DNA from: Altibacter sp.
GTDB lineage: Bacteria > Bacteroidota > Bacteroidia > Flavobacteriales > Flavobacteriaceae
Assembly: GCF_019913785.1 (NCBI RefSeq)
Contig: NZ_JAIOHK010000038.1
Coordinates: forward strand, 1-33,437
Length of the DNA: 33,437 bases
Reading direction: 5' to 3'
The first letter of the stretch is position 1. Every line of letters starts with the position of its first letter. Positions 25,389 to 33,266 of this stretch are shown in pieces. The notes beneath the pieces are model-generated. The model was not told the DNA's origin. It saw only the letters and a program-made list of their open reading frames with translations, and searched no databases. The position numbers and the translations under genes were made by a program.

Positions 25389-26210
25389 CTATAGGTTATG
25401 TTGGTTTGTGATAGATCCGTTACCTAATCCTAATTGAATAACAGTACTATCGTGTCCAAGACCGTGTTGGTGAGTGAACTGACCGTTGAAAGCACCTACT
25501 TGAAGTACATCAGAGTCGTTGAAAGCACCAAATTGCTCAGTCCAAGAACCGTTAAGAAGTCCTATTTGCCATGTATCAGATTCGTTAGCAAAACCTACTT
25601 GTAAAGTTCTAGAATAGTTACCTACACCAAATTGGAAAGTATCACCATCGTTGAAGAAACCAGCTTGGTCTACATCAGAAATGTTAAACGCACCAATTTG
25701 TAATGTATAAGCATCGTTTCCAATTCCTAATTGGTCGATATCAGATGTATTTAACAATCCAATTTGAATTGCATCAGCATCGTTAAATGCACCAACTTGA
25801 GTAATATCGGAATCGTTTCCAATACCTAACTGAAATACATTGGCATCATTTCCAATACCTATTTGAAGGTTGTCAGAATCGTTTCCAAGACCTAGTTGTA
25901 CAACATTAGAATCGTTTCCAAGTCCAACTTGCGCAACAGTAGAACTGTTAAAAGCTCCTACTTGAAGAACATCAGATTCGTTGAAAGCTCCTAATTGAAC
26001 TACCAAAGATCCATTAAATGCACCATATTGGTCAACTTCAGAATCATTCAATAATCCAACCTGGATAACATCAGAATCATTCAATAGTCCAACTTGATTT
26101 ACGTCAGACCAGTTAGCAACACCTACTTGAAGGACATCGCTGTCGTTAAACTGAGCGAACCCTACGGTTGCGATCATTAGCGCTAAAGCGCTCAAAACTA
26201 CTTTTTTCAT
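25389..26210 (-). CDS. csgA: Major curlin subunit CsgA-like, 22 eleven-residue repeats
   Basis: This 273-residue protein has a signal peptide (MKKVVLSALALMIATVGFAQ) followed directly by curlin repeats. From residue 26 to 267 I count 22 consecutive units of 11 residues of the form xxQxGxxNxSD, plus a partial last unit. Gln at position 3, Gly at 5 and Asn at 8 are nearly invariant, as in the half-repeats of E. coli CsgA (five repeats of about 22). Each pair of units would form one turn of the beta-solenoid fibre. The mature protein has about thirty Asp/Glu, one Arg and no Lys, so it is strongly acidic. It heads the operon behind a TAGATTTG promoter. Confidence 0.93.
   Translation of the reverse strand: MKKVVLSALALMIATVGFAQFNDSDVLQVGVANWSDVNQVGLLNDSDVIQVGLLNDSEVDQYGAFNGSLVVQLGAFNESDVLQVGAFNSSTVAQVGLGNDSNVVQLGLGNDSDNLQIGIGNDANVFQLGIGNDSDITQVGAFNDADAIQIGLLNTSDIDQLGIGNDAYTLQIGAFNISDVDQAGFFNDGDTFQFGVGNYSRTLQVGFANESDTWQIGLLNGSWTEQFGAFNDSDVLQVGAFNGQFTHQHGLGHDSTVIQLGLGNGSITNQHNL
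25410..26135 (-). repeat. 33-bp coding repeats of the curlin gene
   Basis: Twenty-two in-frame 33-base units encode the 11-residue curlin motif. They have diverged from one another at the DNA level but keep the frame, so the copy number could change by recombination without loss of function. Confidence 0.85.
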
Positions 26211-26257
26211 AATTTAAAAGATTTAAAGATTAATATTGGTTAATAAAAATTGTTTGT

Positions 26258-26265
26258 CAAATCTA
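26258..26265 (-). promoter_or_regulatory. Promoter -7 element for the curli operon
   Basis: TAGATTTG on the minus strand matches TAnnTTTG and lies about 48 bases before the csgA ATG, giving a leader of about 40 bases. It is directly next to the palindrome at 26269-26286. Confidence 0.5.
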
Positions 26266-26268
26266 TAT

Positions 26269-26286
26269 GAGAACTGTTACATTCTC
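26269..26286. promoter_or_regulatory. Palindrome GAGAA-N8-TTCTC at the curli promoter
   Basis: The perfect inverted repeat GAGAA-CTGTTACA-TTCTC lies immediately upstream of the predicted -7 element, over the expected spacer/-33 region of the csgA promoter. The position is what one expects for a regulator-binding site. Confidence 0.5.
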
Positions 26287-26304
26287 CTTTACATTATGCT
26301 ATAA

Positions 26305-26323
26305 AATCATTATTATAATGATT
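26305..26323. promoter_or_regulatory. Palindrome AATCATT-N5-AATGATT upstream of csgA
   Basis: A 7-bp perfect inverted repeat with a five-base centre lies about 100 bases upstream of csgA. It is AT-rich, so chance is possible. It is a second candidate operator. Confidence 0.4.
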
Positions 26324-26562
26324 CGATAACCTAACTATTTACGACTTATATACGCGTAACATATCAGTGAACTTCAAAAGCATCACTTTCTATCAACAGG
26401 GGAAATTAAAATTTCAAAAAACTACCATACCATATATCATTGTCAAAAATGACTTTTCATAGCTTAATAAGTATGGTAAAAAATGAGGAGTAAACAATCC
26501 AATAATGAATAAATCACTTTTGAATTATACATCAAATATCTGAAATAATTCCGGATAAAAAC

Positions 26563-26580
26563 ATACGTGTATCCACGTAT
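26563..26580. promoter_or_regulatory. Palindrome ATACGTG-TATC-CACGTAT in the csgA-glnN gap
   Basis: An 18-base perfect dyad with GC-containing arms lies in the 500-base stretch (26211-26711) without genes. Apart from the promoter-near palindromes, this stretch also holds TACCATAC at 26423-26430 and its complement GTATGGTA at 26471-26478. I see no ORF with coding character in it. Confidence 0.45.
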
Positions 26581-26650
26581 ATTATTGATATATACTGGTT
26601 TGTAGGAATTTTCTTGTTAAATAAAATAGTAGGAATCGACCTACAATATA

Positions 26651-26685
26651 AAAAGGTCGTTTAACGACACGAAAAACGACCTTTT
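26651..26685 (-). terminator. Intrinsic terminator downstream of glnN
   Basis: A 12-bp stem AAAAGGTCGTTT / AAACGACCTTTT with an 11-base loop lies 27 bases after the glutamine synthetase stop. On the minus strand it ends in a short T-run. A smaller nested hairpin GTCGT-TTA-ACGAC shares one arm. Confidence 0.85.
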
Positions 26686-26711
26686 GTATAAATGTTAAAT
26701 TTTTGTTAAAA

Positions 26712-28898
26712 TTATTTTGTGAATAGTAATTCGCGGTATTTCGGCAACGGCCAGATTTCATCATCCACTAACAGTTCTAATTTATCACAGTGATAACGAA
26801 TTTCATCAAAATAAGGTTTTACCTTGTCACAGTAGGCTATCGCCCGCTTTTCGGCATCTACTATTCCATTAGCCTTCTTGCGTTCGTTGATCATATCTGT
26901 AATTCCCTTGTTAATTTTTGCGATATGCTCGGAAATTTGTTCAATCAAAGCCATTTGCTCACTAGCCAGTTTTTTAAACCCAGCACCATAGATTGCTTTT
27001 AAACCTTGGACATTTTCTATCAGTAAATTCTGATAGCGAATTGCTGTAGGAATTACATGATTTCTGGCAATATCTCCTAAAATCCTTCCCTCTATTTGAA
27101 TCCGTAACGCGTATTCTTCTACTTCGATCTCATAACGAGCTTCCATCTCTACCTTACTCATTATACCGAGCTCTATAAATAGGTCAATGGCCTTTTTCGA
27201 GACTTTGGCCTTTAGTGCTTCAGGCGTCGTCTTGTAATTACTCAAACCTCGCTTCTTCGCTTCTTTTTCCCAAGCTTCACCATATCCATCGCCTTCAAAA
27301 CGAATTCGTTTCGAGTCTTTGATATATTCACGTAACACATTGAAGATGGCGTCGTCCTTCTTCATCTTCTTACTCTTAATAAGGGCATCCACCTTTACTT
27401 TAAAGTCGATCAGTTGCTTTGCAACAATCGCATTCAAGACAGTCATCGGATTGGCACAATTCGCCTTTGAACCTACGGCACGCAATTCGAATTTATTTCC
27501 CGTGAAAGCAAAGGGCGACGTACGGTTACGATCTGTATTGTCCAATAAGATTTCGGGGATCTTACCTACCACATTCAATTTAAGATCGGTTTTTTCCTGA
27601 GGTGATAGTTTTCCATTTGTTACTTTCTCCAACTCATCCAACACCTCGGTTAGCTGTGACCCAATAAAGGCCGAAATGATTGCCGGTGGTGCTTCATTAG
27701 CCCCCAGTCGATGATCATTACTGGCACTTGCAATGGAAGCGCGAATCAGTTCTTCATAGTCATTTACCGCTTTCAAGGTATTGATAAAGAAGGTCAAGAA
27801 CTGAAGGTTTTTCATAGGTGTACTCCCCGGGCCTAATAGATTCACACCGGTATTCGTAGCCAAAGACCAGTTATTGTGTTTTCCACTTCCGTTTACTCCT
27901 TTAAAAGGTTTCTCATGAAACAACACCTTAAAATTATGTCGGTCTGCTACCTTATCCATCACATCCATTAATAAGGAGTTATGGTCTACCGCCAGATTGG
28001 TTTCTTCAAAAATAGGTGCCAGCTCAAACTGATTAGGTGCTACTTCGTTATGTCTTGTTTTTACAGGAATCCCCAAATACATACATTCGGTCTCCAGGTC
28101 GCGCATATAATTAAGGACACGGGTTGGGATAGATCCAAAATAATGATCGTCTAACTGTTGTCCTTTGGCCGAAGAATGACCCAGCAAGGTTCTACCTGCC
28201 AAGGCTAGATCGGGACGTGCCGCTACCAAGGCCTTGTCGATTAAAAAATATTCCTGCTCCCAACCAAGCGTTGCATATACTTTGGTTACGTTTTTATCGA
28301 AATATTTAGCTACGGCTGTTGCCGCGGTATCTATCGTTTGTAAGGCGCGCAATAGCGGTGTCTTATAATCCAAAGCTTCTCCAGTATAGGCGACAAAAAC
28401 AGTGGGTATACACAACGTAGTCCCGTAAATAAAAGCAGGCGAAGTTGGATCCCAAGCTGTATATCCTCTGGCCTCGAAGGTATTTCGAATTCCTCCGTTA
28501 GGAAAACTTGAGGCATCCGGTTCTTGTTGTACCAATTGACCTCCTCCAAATTTTTCTATGGTCTGTCCATTTCCTACGGTTTCAAAAAAAGCATCATGCT
28601 TCTCGGCTGTAGCTCCGGTTAGTGGTTGAAACCAGTGTGTATAATGTGTGGCTCCCTTCGAAATAGCCCATTCCTTCATTCCGGTTGAAATATGGTCGGC
28701 CATGCCACGGGCAATCTTAGATCCATTCTCAACAGCATCCATAACACTTTCGAACGAATCCTTGGTAAGGTATTGACGCATTGCGGCTTCATTAAAAACA
28801 TTCCTTCCGAAAATAGCAGAGCGACGCTCCAACTCTTCCACTTTTACAGGAACACGGTTAAACGTTTCTTTCAGGGCTTCAAATCTTAATGTTGACAT
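26712..28898 (-). CDS. glnN: Type III glutamine synthetase
   Basis: This 728-residue protein matches the GSIII family (typically 700-730 residues), common in Bacteroidota and cyanobacteria. Its marks include the N-terminal FNEAAMRQYL, the substrate region WEQEYFLIDKAL, the conserved EVAPNQFELAPIFEETN, the nucleotide-binding FHEKPFKGVNGSGKHNNWSL, and NDHRLGANEAPPAIISAFIG. The enzyme makes glutamine from glutamate, ammonia and ATP in the cytoplasm. It is a single gene with a TATTTTTG promoter element about 41 bases upstream and its own terminator. The usual symbol is glnN or glnA3. Confidence 0.96.
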   Translation of the reverse strand: MSTLRFEALKETFNRVPVKVEELERRSAIFGRNVFNEAAMRQYLTKDSFESVMDAVENGSKIARGMADHISTGMKEWAISKGATHYTHWFQPLTGATAEKHDAFFETVGNGQTIEKFGGGQLVQQEPDASSFPNGGIRNTFEARGYTAWDPTSPAFIYGTTLCIPTVFVAYTGEALDYKTPLLRALQTIDTAATAVAKYFDKNVTKVYATLGWEQEYFLIDKALVAARPDLALAGRTLLGHSSAKGQQLDDHYFGSIPTRVLNYMRDLETECMYLGIPVKTRHNEVAPNQFELAPIFEETNLAVDHNSLLMDVMDKVADRHNFKVLFHEKPFKGVNGSGKHNNWSLATNTGVNLLGPGSTPMKNLQFLTFFINTLKAVNDYEELIRASIASASNDHRLGANEAPPAIISAFIGSQLTEVLDELEKVTNGKLSPQEKTDLKLNVVGKIPEILLDNTDRNRTSPFAFTGNKFELRAVGSKANCANPMTVLNAIVAKQLIDFKVKVDALIKSKKMKKDDAIFNVLREYIKDSKRIRFEGDGYGEAWEKEAKKRGLSNYKTTPEALKAKVSKKAIDLFIELGIMSKVEMEARYEIEVEEYALRIQIEGRILGDIARNHVIPTAIRYQNLLIENVQGLKAIYGAGFKKLASEQMALIEQISEHIAKINKGITDMINERKKANGIVDAEKRAIAYCDKVKPYFDEIRYHCDKLELLVDDEIWPLPKYRELLFTK

Positions 28899-28938
28899 AC
28901 GAATGTACTTTTTAGTGAATTTTTACGATTGAACTGTG

Positions 28939-28946
28939 CAAAAATA
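28939..28946 (-). promoter_or_regulatory. Promoter -7 element for glnN
   Basis: TATTTTTG on the minus strand matches TAnnTTTG and lies about 41 bases before the ATG. The rest of the 240-base gap 28899-29138 is AT-rich and shows nothing else I can identify. Confidence 0.45.
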
Positions 28947-29138
28947 TATTTTTTTTGAAACCACCCCCTAGTTTTATATCAAAAAGTTATTAATAATTTA
29001 CATTTTTATGTTTACAACCCCCTTATTTTTACAAAATACCTCTTTCCAAACTAATAATATTGAGTAGCACCCCTAAAAAAGGGCGACATACAAAAGTTGA
29101 AAAAAGATAATTATGAAACCTTGATTTTTAAGCAGTAA

Positions 29139-30092
29139 TCAGCTAATAAATGCCAGACTAATAAATACAGCATAGGCAATGAAAATAAAGAGTCCTTTGA
29201 TCCTGCCAATTTCAAATTTTTTCGGAAGAAAAGCCAACGGAATCAACACCAAAGCAAACCCGAGCATCCAGATAATATCGTTGGTAAGTATGGCTTCACT
29301 TTTTAGCGCAATAGGCTGAATAAGCGCAGTTATTCCTAGCACGGACGCAATGTTAAATATGTTTGATCCAATAAGGTTTCCCAGAGATATTGCTTTTTCC
29401 TTTTTAAGTGCTGCTATCACCGAAGCGGCCAATTCGGGTACGCTAGTGCCAACTGCAATCATGGTCACGGCAATTACACGCTCACTCACACCAAGTGTGA
29501 TAGCCAAATCGACAGCGCCCCCTACCAATAATACACTTCCACCCCATAGTGCTAACCCGCCAATGACTAACCAGATGATTATTTTTACCGTGGACACCTT
29601 AGCCAAGGCCGCATCAATTCCTTCCACCATCGGTAATGTTGCAGGTGCATTTCTAGCACGGCGTAGTAACAAGAAGAGATATGTTAGAAGAAACAAAAAT
29701 AAAAGCCCCCCCTCCATTCTATCGATTTCAGAACCACTTTTCAGTAAAAAATAGAGTGCAATTGACAAAAACATCATTACCGGCCAATTGAATTTGTAAA
29801 AATCTTTGTCGATAGCCAAGGGCGTGATAATCGCAGTAATTCCTAATACCAATCCAATATTTGCAATATTCGATCCTATTACATTGCAAAGTGATATATC
29901 ACTAAACCCATCCAGAGCAGCCTGAATGCTTACTAATAATTCGGGGGCCGACGTGGCGAATGACACAACCGTCAAACCAATGACCATCTTTGAAAGCCGT
30001 AATTTAAAGGACAGCGCCACCGATGATCTCACTAAAAATTCACCCCCAACCACTAACAACAACAGTCCTAAAAAAATGTACAGGATACTCAT
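29139..30092 (-). CDS. Calcium/sodium antiporter (CaCA family, YrbG-like)
   Basis: This 317-residue membrane protein has about ten hydrophobic segments and the two inverted alpha-repeats of the CaCA superfamily: FATSAPELLVSIQAAL with GSNIANIGLVLGITAII in the first half, and VGTSVPELAASVIAAL with GSNIFNIASVLGITALI in the second. The acidic residues in the two PELL/PELA motifs bind the ions. It exchanges Ca2+ for Na+ across the inner membrane. The gene is single and divergent from the blaI-like gene. A TATCTTCG element at 30109-30116 may be its promoter. Confidence 0.93.
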   Translation of the reverse strand: MSILYIFLGLLLLVVGGEFLVRSSVALSFKLRLSKMVIGLTVVSFATSAPELLVSIQAALDGFSDISLCNVIGSNIANIGLVLGITAIITPLAIDKDFYKFNWPVMMFLSIALYFLLKSGSEIDRMEGGLLFLFLLTYLFLLLRRARNAPATLPMVEGIDAALAKVSTVKIIIWLVIGGLALWGGSVLLVGGAVDLAITLGVSERVIAVTMIAVGTSVPELAASVIAALKKEKAISLGNLIGSNIFNIASVLGITALIQPIALKSEAILTNDIIWMLGFALVLIPLAFLPKKFEIGRIKGLFIFIAYAVFISLAFIS

Positions 30093-30108
30093 ATAAGTGT
30101 TTAAGTCG

Positions 30109-30116
30109 CGAAGATA
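30109..30116 (-). promoter_or_regulatory. Promoter-like element for the antiporter gene
   Basis: TATCTTCG on the minus strand is one base off TATCTTTG and lies 16 bases before the ATG at 30092. The divergent BlaI operators begin 45 bases further upstream. Confidence 0.35.
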
Positions 30117-30160
30117 CTATAACAATTAAGTATACTAAAATGATCCGGATTACAATAAAT

Positions 30161-30216
30161 AACTAAAATTTCAGTTAAATAACTATAACTTTAGTTGTAT
30201 AACTATAAAAATAGTT
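30161..30216. promoter_or_regulatory. Three AACT-N8-AGTT operators before blaI-like gene
   Basis: Three inverted repeats, AACTAAAATTTCAGTT (30161-30176), AACTATAACTTTAGTT (30181-30196) and AACTATAAAAATAGTT (30201-30216), repeat every 20 bases, or about two helix turns, so they face the same side of the DNA. The last ends 13 bases before the ATG of the BlaI-like repressor. The middle copy overlaps a TAACTTTA sequence that may be the -7 element. They are the likely autoregulatory binding sites. Confidence 0.75.
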
Positions 30217-30229
30217 TTAAGTTTACTTT

Positions 30230-30586
30230 ATGGAACAACTCACAAACAAGGAAGAAGAAGTAATGCAGGCCCTTTGGAAGCTTAAAAAAGCCTTTGTCAA
30301 AGAGATCGTCGCGATCCTGCCCAACGAAAATCATTACAATACTATTTCGACGATCGTTAGAAATCTGGAAGACAAAGGATATGTATCGTATATCGCTTAT
30401 GGAAAGACTCATCAGTATTTCCCGATTGTTTCTAAGGATGATTACACCAAGCGATTCATGAATATAGCCATGAAACGCTACTTCGACAATAATTACAAAA
30501 GCATGGTCTCCTTCTTTGCCAAGGAGGAAAAAATTAGCGCCGAAGAATTGCGTGAAATTTTAGATATCATCGAAAAAAAACAATAG
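30230..30586 (+). CDS. BlaI/MecI-family transcriptional repressor
   Basis: This 118-residue protein has the BlaI/MecI winged helix: LTNKEEEVMQALWKLKKAFVKEIV, then NTISTIVRNLEDKGYVSYIAYGKTHQYFPIV, followed by a helical C-terminal dimerisation part (SMVSFFAKEEKISAEELREIL). The family binds dyads as dimers and is inactivated by cleavage when the partner BlaR1-type protease is triggered. It is one base from the M56 gene downstream and sits behind three operator-like dyads, so autoregulation is likely. In Bacteroidota such pairs often have targets other than beta-lactamase; no beta-lactamase gene is in this window. Confidence 0.93.
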   Translation: MEQLTNKEEEVMQALWKLKKAFVKEIVAILPNENHYNTISTIVRNLEDKGYVSYIAYGKTHQYFPIVSKDDYTKRFMNIAMKRYFDNNYKSMVSFFAKEEKISAEELREILDIIEKKQ

Positions 30587-30587
30587 T

Positions 30588-32483
30588 ATGGACATACTTA
30601 TATATATAGGAAAGTCGGCAGGAATTATAACGCTCTTTTATATCGTCTATTTTTTATGGCTTCAAAAAGACACCCTATTTATTGCAAAACGCCAATTTTT
30701 ACTAATGGGAGTTATTGCGGCTGTCCTGCTGCCGTTCGTTGAGTTTACGCGAGTGACCCTTGTGGAAGTTCCAAAAATAACCGAATTCATTGCTTCCGAA
30801 ACTATTCCACTAACTCACAGTATACAGCAAAATGAACAAATTGCAATCTATTGGTGGCAAGTGCTCGCAGTACTCTACATCTTGGGAGTGATGGTCATGA
30901 CCATCCGATTTTCGAAACAGTTGATAACACTTATTAAAATTATTTCTACTAGACATTCCGAAAAGAAAGGCGGCACGATTCATATTAAAATTTCCGCACA
31001 GACAGCACCTTTTTCTTTTTTTAATTATATCGTATACAATCCGTCCTTGCATTCGGAAGCGGAATTAGCAATGATCCTTCAGCACGAACAGGTGCATGTC
31101 TCACAGTGGCATTCTGTCGATATTTTACTGGCCAATGTCTTGCTCGTTCTTCAATGGATAAACCCACTGGCTTGGTTGTTCAAAAAAAGCATCGAAGAGA
31201 ACCTTGAATTTATAGCCGATCAAAAAACGGCACAACAAGTAGCATCAAAAAAAGCATATCAATTGGCGTTGGTAAAGGCCTCATCGACCTTCACCGTACC
31301 AGCACTGACCAATAATTTTTATCAATCATTCATCAAAAAACGAATCATTATGTTAAACAAGAGCACCTCAAAAAAAGTAAATGTGTTGAAAATCGGAATT
31401 ATTATACCGCTTTTGGCTGTATTCCTATGGAGTTTCAACGTAAAAGAAGTGATAACCTACAAAAGTGTTTCTTCTGAAAGTATGGCTTCGGAAGTGGATC
31501 CCAATTTGAACGAACCACTCCTAACAGAATGGCCCCACAATGAAGCCAATGTTGCTACCAACGCATCACCTTCGGCAATTTCCGAAGCGCTTCCGGTAGT
31601 CATAACGCCTTCTTCTTCAGCAGTGGAAAAAGACCTGGCAAAACAAGTCCAAGAACGAACCGAACAAGGACATGAGATCTTTATTCTTATAACCAAAAAC
31701 ACCACAGAAGCCGATTTAAAGCAACACAAGAAAACCTTGAAGGAAGAGCACGATATCGATTTCGATTACAGTGATCTTCGATATAATTCGGCCGGGGAAC
31801 TGACGTCTATCGCAGTCAGATTCAGCAACAGCAAGGGATCCAATGGAAATTATCACGTGACCGAAGACGGTCCAATAGAGGATTTCTATTTTTACTTAAC
31901 TGAAGATGGGAAAGTAGGTTTTGGGTCGGAGGCTTCCGAAGAACGCATGATCGAAAGGGAAGCTAGAGTTAAGGAACGAATGGAAAAATCGAAGGAGCGC
32001 CTAAAAGATTCGAAGCGACGTTTGAAAGAAAGCGAGGAGCGCATGGTACGTTCTGAAGAGCGTTTAGTTCTCGCCAAAGAGCGCATGGAAAAACGTAGAG
32101 AAATGGCCAAAGTACGTATAAACGAACGAAAAGAAGACCTGGAAAAACGCAGGTATACCATTGCGCGAAGTGGAAGTGAAGATGGAGGCAGTGTGGTGAT
32201 TATAGGAGATAATGAGGATGACGATATCTATATAATTGATTCAGATCGTCATAGAAAAAGTATTGTAATCACAAGTGATACCACAGACGGAGAACTGCAG
32301 GACTTAAAGAACTCTTTAGCCGAAAAAAATATCACTTTTACCTATAAAAATATAAAACGAAATAGTGATGGTAAGATTACCGGAATCAAGATCAGATTAA
32401 AAAATGATAAGGGTTCTGAGTCCACATCGAACATCAAATCCACCGGGCAACCTATTTCCCCTATTCGATTGAGTATTGACTAG
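30588..32483 (+). CDS. BlaR1-like M56 metallopeptidase with duplicated C-terminal domain and coiled coil
   Basis: This 631-residue protein has membrane segments near residues 5-25, 37-52, 90-107 and 268-284. The M56 site HEQVH is at 166-170 in the cytoplasmic loop, with EFIAD (207-211) as the likely third-ligand region. This part matches BlaR1/MecR1 proteases that relieve BlaI repression. There is no penicillin-binding sensor domain. The C-terminal, probably periplasmic, part has two similar domains (about 362-418 and 555-610; ITKNTTEADLKQ versus ITSDTTDGELQD) on either side of a charged heptad-repeat segment (about 450-523, ERMEKSK-ERLKDSK type). The signal sensed is unknown. It forms an operon with the repressor gene. 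Confidence 0.88.
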   Translation: MDILIYIGKSAGIITLFYIVYFLWLQKDTLFIAKRQFLLMGVIAAVLLPFVEFTRVTLVEVPKITEFIASETIPLTHSIQQNEQIAIYWWQVLAVLYILGVMVMTIRFSKQLITLIKIISTRHSEKKGGTIHIKISAQTAPFSFFNYIVYNPSLHSEAELAMILQHEQVHVSQWHSVDILLANVLLVLQWINPLAWLFKKSIEENLEFIADQKTAQQVASKKAYQLALVKASSTFTVPALTNNFYQSFIKKRIIMLNKSTSKKVNVLKIGIIIPLLAVFLWSFNVKEVITYKSVSSESMASEVDPNLNEPLLTEWPHNEANVATNASPSAISEALPVVITPSSSAVEKDLAKQVQERTEQGHEIFILITKNTTEADLKQHKKTLKEEHDIDFDYSDLRYNSAGELTSIAVRFSNSKGSNGNYHVTEDGPIEDFYFYLTEDGKVGFGSEASEERMIEREARVKERMEKSKERLKDSKRRLKESEERMVRSEERLVLAKERMEKRREMAKVRINERKEDLEKRRYTIARSGSEDGGSVVIIGDNEDDDIYIIDSDRHRKSIVITSDTTDGELQDLKNSLAEKNITFTYKNIKRNSDGKITGIKIRLKNDKGSESTSNIKSTGQPISPIRLSID

Positions 32484-32505
32484 CCACAAGTACATCACAC
32501 AATTG

Positions 32506-32532
32506 AAAAAGCCTCGGTATACGAGGCTTTTT
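32506..32532 (+). terminator. Intrinsic terminator after the BlaR1-like gene
   Basis: An 11-bp perfect stem AAAAAGCCTCG / CGAGGCTTTTT with loop GTATA is followed by ATTTG. It lies 22 bases after the stop of the M56 gene. Confidence 0.9.
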
Positions 32533-32549
32533 ATTTGTATTTTTGAATT

Positions 32550-32702
32550 ATGAAAAAAGCATTTTTTAAGCTACTTGCCAAATGGAACAAGGCACTGCTT
32601 CCCAGTTTTACCAAAAAGGGCCTCGACCTTTCAAAAGCTTCCAAATTTCAGCTATTGCTCTTCGGGTATCGGTTGTGGGTCACAAAAAATTCTTTGGACT
32701 AG
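32550..32702 (+). CDS. Small 50-residue basic protein
   Basis: A complete ORF runs from ATG at 32550 to TAG at 32700-32702. The protein starts MKKAFFKLLAKWNKALLPSF and continues with TKKGLDLSKASKFQLLLFGYRLWVTKNSLD. It is basic, has no signal peptide, and has an ordered pattern of conserved-looking motifs (LDLSKASKFQ, YRLWVT) that I recall from short flavobacterial proteins, sometimes labelled SsrA-binding protein without support. A TATTTTTG element at 32538-32545 is very close to the ATG, so the mRNA may be nearly leaderless. Its last four bases overlap the end of apt, which converges on it. Confidence 0.65.
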   Translation: MKKAFFKLLAKWNKALLPSFTKKGLDLSKASKFQLLLFGYRLWVTKNSLD

Positions 32703-33214
32703 TAGGTAATTAAGGAACGTATTTCGTAGCGATCCAGTTTTTGCGCTCCTTTGAGATACGCAAGTTCTAATAAGAAATTACATTGGACAATCTCCCCTCC
32801 TAATTTTTCGATCAACTTACAAGCAGCTCGAGCTGTGCCACCGGTCGCCAACACATCGTCGTGTAACAAAACCTTATCCCCTTTTTGAATGGCGTCTTCA
32901 TGAATTTCAATTGAATCCATTCCATACTCCAAGGCATACGGCTGTTTCAGCGTGGTATAGGGTAGTTTCCCCGATTTCCGGATAGGAACAAATCCCGCAT
33001 TCAGTTTATTGGCAAGCAAGGTCGCAAAGAAGAAACCTCTCGACTCGATACCCACTACCTTGTCTATATGCTGTGCTTCGGTTAATTTAACCAATTCTGA
33101 AAGGCAAAAAGCAGCAGCTTCAGCATTGGCTAACAAGGGAGTAATATCCTTATAGAGGACACCCTGTCTTGGAAAGTTTTCAATATCGCGAATGAATTTT
33201 TCGATTTCGATCAT
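32699..33214 (-). CDS. apt: Adenine phosphoribosyltransferase
   Basis: This 171-residue enzyme salvages adenine to AMP with PRPP in the cytoplasm. The signatures are the N-terminal FIRDIENFPRQGVLYKDITPLL, GIESRGFFFATLLANKL, the flexible-loop FVPIRKSGKLPY, and the PRPP-binding VLLHDDVLATGGTARA. The length is standard. The gene converges on the small 50-residue ORF with a four-base overlap (CTAG). Its upstream side faces the 45-bp tandem repeat array, which begins about 50 bases before its start. Confidence 0.96.
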   Translation of the reverse strand: MIEIEKFIRDIENFPRQGVLYKDITPLLANAEAAAFCLSELVKLTEAQHIDKVVGIESRGFFFATLLANKLNAGFVPIRKSGKLPYTTLKQPYALEYGMDSIEIHEDAIQKGDKVLLHDDVLATGGTARAACKLIEKLGGEIVQCNFLLELAYLKGAQKLDRYEIRSLITY

Positions 33215-33266
33215 TCTTAAAGGTAGCTAATAAAAGAATTCAAAACAATAGGTGATGAAATTATTA

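Noticed and set aside
26582-26764. A 60-codon minus-strand ORF after glnN
   Set aside because: It overlaps the end of glnN in another frame and runs through its terminator hairpin; it shows no coding character.
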